DNA from: Hamadaea sp013361475
Lineage (GTDB): Bacteria > Actinomycetota > Actinomycetes > Mycobacteriales > Micromonosporaceae
Direction: 5' to 3'
Assembly (NCBI RefSeq): GCF_040654195.1
Contig: NZ_JBFAHM010000004.1
Span: forward strand, 434,001 to 498,000
DNA: 64,000 nt
The notes beneath the pieces were generated by a model. That model worked only from the letters and a program-made list of their open reading frames with translations, was not told the DNA's origin and searched no databases. A program made the position numbers and the translations under genes. Of the stretch, positions 58,741 through 64,000 are shown one piece after another (positions within the stretch are counted from its first letter, which is position 1; each line of letters starts with the position of its first letter).

Positions 58741-60048
58741 TCAGGGACTGGTGCAGGTGGGTGACGGTGTCGACGGACTGCCGCTGGCGAGGAAGCCGAA
58801 GGTCGTCGAAGAGTTCGCGGCCAGCGAGCCGTTATAGGAGACGTTACGCATCGTGACGTTCGATCCGGCAACCGAGAGGGTCGCGTTCCAGACCTGGGTG
58901 ATGGTCTGGCCACTGGCCAGCGTCCACTGGACAGTCCAGCCGGTGATCGGCGCGTTGGCGGCGCTGACGGTCACCTCACCCTGGAACCCGCCTGGCCACG
59001 CGTTGATCGTCCGGTAGGTGGCGGCGCACGAGCCCGCCGGCGACGGACCGCCTGAGCTGGAGCTGCTCGGCGAAGGACTGCTCGACGGGGACGCACTTCC
59101 GGACGGAGATGAGCTGGTGGACGGCGAGCCGCTCGGCGACGGGCTGCTCGGGAACTGAGCCAGGAAGGTGTTCACCTCCGACGACGTCCACGTACGCAAT
59201 CCGCTGGTCGCGGTGGTGCCGTCCACGGGGCTCGGCGTGTGGTCGCCGTCGAAGGCCGCCCATTGGACGGGATAGCCGGACCGGCACCCGGAGTAGACCG
59301 TCGTGATGTGGGTGAGGCTGCCCTGGGAGGGCTCGCGTGGGCTTTGCGCGGTGCAGCCGTTGGCACGCACGAAGGTGTCGCGCAGGGACCGTCCGTTGGA
59401 GATGTTGAGCACGCTGTCATGGGTGCCGTGGATGCCGAAGTAGCCGACCGGCTGGGTGCCCCCGCTGCATCCGCTGAGGTTGGCGCCGGAGTAGACCACG
59501 ACCGCCCGGAAGACCGCGGGCCGGGCGCAGGCCAGGGCGTAACTCATCGAACCGCCGTAGCTCCACCCCATCGCGAAGATCTGGCTGGTGTCCACGCACA
59601 GGTCGCCTTCGACGAGCCGGACGAGGTCGTCGACCAACGTGACGTCGCGCCCGTTGGTGTTGGCCCAACCGTTGTCGATGCCCTGCGGCGCGACGAAGAT
59701 CGTGCTGCCGCTCGACAGCTGCTTTTGGCCGTAGAAGGCCCACGCCGCTCCGTCGGGTCCGCCGGTGGCGACGTCGTTGGCGGTGCCGTTGAGCCAATGC
59801 AGCCCGAAGATGAGCCGGTATGGCTGGGCGTTGCTGTATCCGCTGGGGATGCTCAGGATGTAGCTACGGTTCTGGCCGCTGCTTTGAATCGAATGCGTTC
59901 CGCTGGTGAGCGTCGGCGTCTTGCCGCAGCCGGCCGTCGGCCCGGCCTGGGCCAGCCGGGGCACGAGGAGAACGGCGCCGGCCAGGGCCAGGGTCATCAG
60001 GCTTCCCAGCACCCAACGATGCCGCTCCGGTGTGGTCATTCGTCTCAT
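58741..60048 (-). CDS. Secreted CE1-type esterase (feruloyl/acetyl-xylan) with CBM2
   Basis: A 435-residue exported enzyme. After a signal peptide (cleavage near 'AQA', residue 35) comes an alpha/beta-hydrolase domain with Ser163 in 'GWSYGG' and a likely His270 ('FDGDHTPSP'), as in PHB-depolymerase/feruloyl esterase relatives. Residues about 301-340 are a Ser/Pro linker, and 340-435 are a family 2 cellulose-binding module ('GWTVQWTLASGQTITQVWNA', 'TMRNVSYNGSLAANSSTTFGF'). It probably removes feruloyl or acetyl groups from plant cell-wall polymers. AAGGAAG supports ATG 60048. Confidence 0.93.
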   Translation of the reverse strand: MRRMTTPERHRWVLGSLMTLALAGAVLLVPRLAQAGPTAGCGKTPTLTSGTHSIQSSGQNRSYILSIPSGYSNAQPYRLIFGLHWLNGTANDVATGGPDGAAWAFYGQKQLSSGSTIFVAPQGIDNGWANTNGRDVTLVDDLVRLVEGDLCVDTSQIFAMGWSYGGSMSYALACARPAVFRAVVVYSGANLSGCSGGTQPVGYFGIHGTHDSVLNISNGRSLRDTFVRANGCTAQSPREPSQGSLTHITTVYSGCRSGYPVQWAAFDGDHTPSPVDGTTATSGLRTWTSSEVNTFLAQFPSSPSPSGSPSTSSSPSGSASPSSSPSPSSSSSGGPSPAGSCAATYRTINAWPGGFQGEVTVSAANAPITGWTVQWTLASGQTITQVWNATLSVAGSNVTMRNVSYNGSLAANSSTTFGFLASGSPSTPSPTCTSP

Positions 60049-60151
60049 GACACTTCCTTGATCACAACAGTCTGCGGGTCGCTGCGCCAGGTCTGCTTCT
60101 TTGGAAATCCGGCAGTCTCCCGCGTAGGTGGTCGGGACCACTCGAATATGT

Positions 60152-60201
60152 GTCAGATAGTCTGACCGCAGGAGGCTAAACTGTCAATCGATAGATATCT
60201 A
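60152..60201. promoter_or_regulatory. Two palindromes between esterase and PaaX-type regulator genes
   Basis: GTCAGA-TAG-TCTGAC (60152-60166) and the perfect ten-base palindrome TAGATATCTA (60192-60201) lie in the divergent control region 60049-60314, about 100 bases upstream of either start. They are candidate binding sites for the PaaX-type regulator; the rest of the region shows no other element. Confidence 0.4.
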
Positions 60202-60314
60202 ACGCATAAGACGCTCAGGTCGTTGATGGACGGCAGGGCGGCAGCCTGGAGCACGCTTATCATGGACAGGACCCCGGGGGCCGTGGGTCGGTCCGCCCCA
60301 GCGCCGGAGTCGCC

Positions 60315-61274
60315 GTGGTCAGTCCATTCGAGATCGAGGAGATCTTCCCCGAGGAGGCGCCGGCATCGCGGCTGCCCCGGCGGCGGCAGGAAGGCGCCTC
60401 GGCGCAGGCGCTGGCGGCGACACTCATCGCGGATTACACCTTGCCGGAGCGCATCTGGCTGCCGTCGGCCGCCATCGTGGCACTGCTGGTCGAATCCGGC
60501 GCCAGCAGCGGCGCGGCCCGCACCGCGATCAGCCGCCTGACGCGCCGAGGCGTACTGGAGAGCAGCCGCGACGGCCGGCACAGTTCCCACCGGCTGACCG
60601 CCGACGCGGCCGGCGAGCTACTGACCGGTGGCGCCTGGATCGCCCGGTTCGGCCACCAGGACCGTGTCTGGGACGGGTGCTGGACGCTGGTCGCCTTCTC
60701 GCTGCCCGAGGCTCAGGGCGCCCGGCGCCGATCGCTGCGGGCCGAGCTGCGATGGCTGGGTTTCGCGCCGCTCTACGACGGACTTTGGGTGTCGCCGGAC
60801 GACCTGAATCCGACGGTCGAGCGTCGTCTTGCCGCGGTCGCGTTCGGTGCGTTGACCGTCTTTCGAGCCAGGCATGCCGACCTCGCCGTCAGGGCGAACC
60901 GGAGTCCGGTCGACGCATGGGATCTGTCTGCCATCGCCGAGCACTACGAGGAGTTCGATCGGCGGTGGCGACCGCTGCTACCGCGGGTACGCCGAGGCGA
61001 GATAACCGGAGCGGCCGCGATCGAGGCCCGCACGCAGATCATGGACGCCTACCGGCGTATCCCCTTGCTCGATCCACAGTTGCCCACTGAACTGCTGCCG
61101 GCCGGATGGCCTCGCTCGCGCGTCCGCGACCTGTTCGTGGCCGTTTACGACGGGCTCGCCGGCCAGGCCGAGAAGCACGTCCAAACAGTCGTGAGTCAGG
61201 CCGCCGCCACGCCAGTGTCCGTCGCCGTCCGCGCCCAGACGATGGTAGGTCTGGCTTCCATCAGCCTCGGCTGA
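60315..61274 (+). CDS. PaaX-family transcriptional regulator
   Basis: A 319-residue regulator. Residues about 35-100 form the winged helix of PaaX proteins ('ALAATLIADYTLPERIWLPSAAIVALL', 'SSGAARTAISRLTRRGVLESSRDGR'). The following part ('WTLVAFSLPEAQGARRRSLRAELRWLGFAPLYDGLWVSP') is the PaaX central domain, and the C-terminal helices end at about residue 285. PaaX proteins repress aromatic-acid degradation in response to CoA thioesters. It is divergent from the feruloyl-esterase-like gene, so aromatic acids released from plant walls are a sensible signal. GTG start after GGAG. Confidence 0.9.
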   Translation: MVSPFEIEEIFPEEAPASRLPRRRQEGASAQALAATLIADYTLPERIWLPSAAIVALLVESGASSGAARTAISRLTRRGVLESSRDGRHSSHRLTADAAGELLTGGAWIARFGHQDRVWDGCWTLVAFSLPEAQGARRRSLRAELRWLGFAPLYDGLWVSPDDLNPTVERRLAAVAFGALTVFRARHADLAVRANRSPVDAWDLSAIAEHYEEFDRRWRPLLPRVRRGEITGAAAIEARTQIMDAYRRIPLLDPQLPTELLPAGWPRSRVRDLFVAVYDGLAGQAEKHVQTVVSQAAATPVSVAVRAQTMVGLASISLG

Positions 61275-61521
61275 CGACTCGGAAACAGGCCCGGAAGTTT
61301 CGGCGCACTCGACGCTGCAGTTGCCGTTCGGCCCCGGTCAGATGCTGGACCAGGCCCAGCAGGGTGGTGTCGGAGACGACCAGGCGCTGCCGTAGCTGGT
61401 CCTCGCTCAAGCCCGCGGCCTTCTTCAGCACGCAGGAGCGGGCGAAGGACAAGAAGGCATGGGCGGTGTCGAGCTCGCCGGCGTCGTTCCGCGGGACGGC
61501 CTCGCGTTGGGATTCGATCAT
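61261..61521 (-). pseudogene. Truncated DinB/DUF664-family gene
   Basis: An 86-residue frame matching only the first half of DinB-like (DUF664) proteins: 'LSEDQLRQRLVVSDTTLLGLVQHLTGAERQ' is the typical first-helix region, but the later helices and metal-binding His residues are missing and the end is an unrelated basic tail. Normal length is about 170 residues. The 3' end overlaps the stop of the PaaX gene by 14 bases. It is probably a decaying gene. Confidence 0.6.
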
Positions 61522-61551
61522 GCCTGAGCTTAGTTGATCACGCCCGCGGCG

Positions 61552-63429
61552 CTACGCCAGTTCGGCTGGGCGGCGCTCGTCCGGGGTGTCGAGGAAGTCG
61601 TTGAGCGTGACGGCGGCGTTGATCAGCGCCAGGTGAGTGAACGCCTGCGGGAAGTTGCCGAGGTGTTCACCGTGCAGGCCGAGTTCTTCGGCGTACAGGC
61701 CGACGTGGTTGCCGTAGGTCAGCATCTTCTCGAACACGAACCGGGCGTCGGCCAGCCGTCCGGCGCGGGCGAGGGTTTCGACGTACCAGAAGGTGCACAT
61801 GGAGAAGGTGCCTTCGTGGCCGCGCAGGCCGTCGGGGGACGCAAGCGGGTCGTAGCGGTAGACCAGGCTGTCGGAGACGAGGGCGTCGCCGATCGCGTCC
61901 AGGGTGGACAGCCATTTGGGCTCGGTGTCGGAGATGAAGCCGACCAGCGGCATGACCAGGAGCGCGGCGTCGAGCACGTCACTGCCGTACGCCTGCACGA
62001 ACGAGCGCCGCTCGGGACTCCAGCCCCGGCTCATGACCTGCTTGTGGATCTCGTCGCGGGCGGCGATCCATCCGCCGGTCTCCGCCGGCCAGCCGAGTTC
62101 CCGGGCCAGCCGGATCGTCCGGTCGAGCGCGACCCAGGACATCACCCGGGCGTAGACGAAGTGCTTGCGCCCGCCGCGGGTCTCCCAGATTCCTTCGTCG
62201 GGCTGGTCCCAATGTGCGGCCACCCAGTCGGCGAGCCGGCAGAGCCGCTCCCAGCCGCTGGTGCCCAGACGTCCTGCGCCGCCCTTGTACGCGGTCCAGA
62301 TGGCGTCGAGCATCTCGCCGTAGATGTCGAGCTGCAGCTGGTGGGCCGCGCCGTTGCCGATCCGGACGGGTCGTGAGCTGCGGTATCCGTCGAGGTGGCT
62401 GAGGGTGTGCTCGTCGAGATCCGAGGAGCCGTCGACCCGGTACATGATCTGCAGCGGCCCGCCGTTCGCGCCGCCGACACCGCCGGGACGGGCCGACAGC
62501 CAGCGGAACAGACGCCGGGCTTCGTCGACGTAGCCGAGGCGCAGCAGGGCGTGCACGGACAGGCTCGCGTCACGGATCCAGGCGTACCGGTAGTCCCAGT
62601 TGCGTTCGCCGCCGATCTGCTCGGGCAGGCCCGCCGTGGGTGCCGCGACGAGCGCCCCGGTGGGGCTGTAGGTGAGCAGCTTGAGGGTGATCGCGGAGCG
62701 CATGATCGTCTCCCGCCATCGCCCTCGGTAGGCGCTCGAACTGACCCAGCGGTGCCACCAGTCCAGTGTGGAGCGATACCGGCCGTCGATCTCGGCGGCG
62801 GAGACCCGCCGGGGCACCTCCTCCTCGACGCCACCGCTCACGGCGAACCACGCCTCCTCCCCGGCGGCGAGGTCGAGGACGGTGGTGATGTCCTCGCCGT
62901 CGGGGACGAGCTTGCGATCACTGTCGAAGCGAAGCGAACGTCCACTCGCCCGGAACACCGCAGACTCGCCGTCGTGTTCCAGCCGGTGCTCGGCCCGGCC
63001 GTAGTCGAACCGGGGCGCGCAGCGGACGTCGAGACGGACCTCGCCGCGTACGACGCGCACCATCCGCACCAGCAGGTCGACGGTGTCGGTCGCGCGGCCG
63101 GTGACGGGCATGAAGTCGACGACCTCGGCGACCCCCTGCTCGCCGAGGAACCGGGTCACCAGCACCGCCGAATCGGGCAGGTAGAGCTGCCGGGCCGACC
63201 ACTCCTCCCCGATCGGCGCGATGCGGAACAGCCCACCCCGCTCGGGGTCGAGCAGGCTGGCGAACACGCTGGGCGCGTCGAAACGTCCCGGGCAGTACCA
63301 GCTGATCGCTCCGGTGGTGTCCGCGAGCGCCGCCGTCCGCAGGTTGCCGATCAGCCCGTGCTCGGCGATCGGGACGTAGTTCTGGGTGTCGATCGCCTGC
63401 TCCGCCTGCACGCTGTACAGCATCTTCAT
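61552..63429 (-). CDS. Glycoside hydrolase family 15 (glucoamylase/trehalase-like), second copy
   Basis: A 625-residue enzyme like the one at 41852. Beta-sandwich opening 'IAEHGLIGNLRTAALADTTGAISWYCPGRFDAPSVF', barrel motif 'GGERNWDYRYAWIRDASLSVHALL', catalytic Glu in 'DEGIWETRGGRKHFV' and in 'YAEELGLHGEHLGNFPQAFTHL'. It would hydrolyse trehalose or a short alpha-glucan. It is transcribed alone. The ATG at 63429 is preferred over the GTG at 63441, whose binding site is too close. Part of this gene was copied to 56486-56587. Confidence 0.94.
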   Translation of the reverse strand: MKMLYSVQAEQAIDTQNYVPIAEHGLIGNLRTAALADTTGAISWYCPGRFDAPSVFASLLDPERGGLFRIAPIGEEWSARQLYLPDSAVLVTRFLGEQGVAEVVDFMPVTGRATDTVDLLVRMVRVVRGEVRLDVRCAPRFDYGRAEHRLEHDGESAVFRASGRSLRFDSDRKLVPDGEDITTVLDLAAGEEAWFAVSGGVEEEVPRRVSAAEIDGRYRSTLDWWHRWVSSSAYRGRWRETIMRSAITLKLLTYSPTGALVAAPTAGLPEQIGGERNWDYRYAWIRDASLSVHALLRLGYVDEARRLFRWLSARPGGVGGANGGPLQIMYRVDGSSDLDEHTLSHLDGYRSSRPVRIGNGAAHQLQLDIYGEMLDAIWTAYKGGAGRLGTSGWERLCRLADWVAAHWDQPDEGIWETRGGRKHFVYARVMSWVALDRTIRLARELGWPAETGGWIAARDEIHKQVMSRGWSPERRSFVQAYGSDVLDAALLVMPLVGFISDTEPKWLSTLDAIGDALVSDSLVYRYDPLASPDGLRGHEGTFSMCTFWYVETLARAGRLADARFVFEKMLTYGNHVGLYAEELGLHGEHLGNFPQAFTHLALINAAVTLNDFLDTPDERRPAELA

Positions 63430-63627
63430 ACTGATCCGCACCCCACCAGCTGTCTGAGTTCGGCGATGTCCGGCAGGTCGATCTGGCGCGTATCACGTGA
63501 CGCGCGGCCGACCAGGGCGGCCACGCCACCCACGGCAAGGCTTCATTGTCCCACGGACCGGGCCTGGCCTGCGCGCATTCACCCAGGCTCGCGGGAGCGG
63601 AAGATCGGCGGCCGCTGTGGGATCGTC

Positions 63628-64000
63628 ATGCGCATGGCGAACGCGTTCGAGATCCATCTGACCGTCGGCTACGACGTCGAGCGGGCGGCCGTGGTGGCTC
63701 AGCGCCACGGCGCGAAGTTCGCGCACATCATGCTCGACCGCGGCGCTCGGCAATCGCAGCCCATGATCACCATTTCCGGCACGGGTACGCTCGCCGCCCA
63801 GCACAAGCTGGTCACCCGGTGGCAGCGAATCCTCGCCAAGGCCGGCTTGTACGTTTTCCGGACGAAGATCGAGGGTGCGCCCTGGAACGACGGCGTGCCG
63901 GACACCGAGGACGAGGCCCGCCGCGAGCCGACCGGCCGCTACTTCGAACACCACCTCAAGCTGCTACTGCCGGACGCGTCCGCCACCCGGCTGATCGAGC
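63628..64000 (+). CDS. Hypothetical protein, N-terminal part (3' end outside window)
   Basis: An open frame from ATG 63628 to the window edge, at least 124 codons with no stop. It begins 'MRMANAFEIHLTVG' and continues with 'HGAKFAHIMLDRGARQSQPMI' and a Trp-containing helix 'KLVTRWQRILAKAGLYVF'; 'YFEHHLKLLLP' comes near the cut. The His-x-Thr at the start recalls 2H phosphoesterases, but the second copy of the motif is not clear. It is divergent from the GH15 gene with 198 bp between. No family assigned. Confidence 0.6.
   Translation, partial: MRMANAFEIHLTVGYDVERAAVVAQRHGAKFAHIMLDRGARQSQPMITISGTGTLAAQHKLVTRWQRILAKAGLYVFRTKIEGAPWNDGVPDTEDEARREPTGRYFEHHLKLLLPDASATRLIE

Noticed and set aside
60183..60197. 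ATCGATAGA before the PaaX gene as another site of the fucose-island GntR operator
   Set aside because: It shares only the ATCGATA core; the surrounding bases form a different palindrome (TAGATATCTA), and the flanking genes are unrelated to the island.
1..64000. tRNA, rRNA, CRISPR or transposase genes
   Set aside because: No cloverleaf with CCA-type ends, rRNA signature, regularly spaced repeat or DDE transposase motif was found on reading both strands; a covariance-model search could still find a missed tRNA.

Overview
The window reads as chromosomal DNA of a high-GC actinomycete, most likely from the Micromonosporaceae (Actinoplanes/Dactylosporangium type). Reasons: strong G/C bias at third codon positions, frequent GTG and some TTG starts, a Tat-dependent 5'-nucleotidase, an ESX-like secreted pair, a sugar ABC importer with no ATPase of its own, cytochrome bd plus NDH-2, and an ECF42-type sigma factor with its YCII partner. 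No rRNA, tRNA, CRISPR array, insertion sequence, integrase or origin was seen. The first and last genes are cut by the window edges.

Layout. 1-10.5 kb: a HEAT-repeat fragment, a NADAR protein, a small hypothetical, a fatty acid desaturase divergent from a DEAD-box helicase, the sigma/YCII pair with a recognisable promoter, an endonuclease/exonuclease/phosphatase-fold membrane protein, a secreted unknown, and a CGNR regulator divergent from an MFS exporter. 10.5-12.8 kb: the remains of a VOC gene, then an EspC-like/WXG-toxin pair and a DUF2809 membrane protein. 12.9-27 kb: a deoxysugar (probably L-fucose) catabolic island on both strands, with a mutarotase, alpha-L-fucosidase, aldo/keto reductase, large unknown protein, lactonase-type amidohydrolase, GntR regulator, secreted beta-helix protein, ABC importer, RraA-like aldolase, 2-hydroxyacid dehydrogenase and SGNH esterase. 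A repeated ATCGAT-centred motif lies at its main control regions, so the GntR protein probably controls the whole island. 27-36 kb: mixed small genes, including a 27-codon peptide gene with a Trp/Cys-rich end just before a TPR protein.

36-38 kb holds cydAB. 38.4-47.2 kb holds a tightly overlapping redox/carbon operon: NDH-2, glucose-6-phosphate dehydrogenase, GH15 trehalase/glucoamylase, a GMC oxidoreductase with a cysteine cluster, and a cation/proton antiporter. 47.2-53 kb holds two lipoproteins, an unusually short LuxR-type ATPase regulator and a membrane-anchored protein. 53-64 kb holds a 5'-nucleotidase, small genes, a scar made of pieces of two nearby genes, a large protein with a HEPN-like motif, a CE1-type esterase with CBM2, a PaaX-type regulator, a broken DinB gene, a second GH15 enzyme and an incomplete last gene.

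The strongest leads are the Trp/Cys-tailed micro-peptide at 34126-34209, the mosaic repeat scar at 56486-56681, the shared operator of the fucose island, the ESX-like toxin pair and the HEPN-like protein. All family assignments come from reading the translated sequence without a database search.
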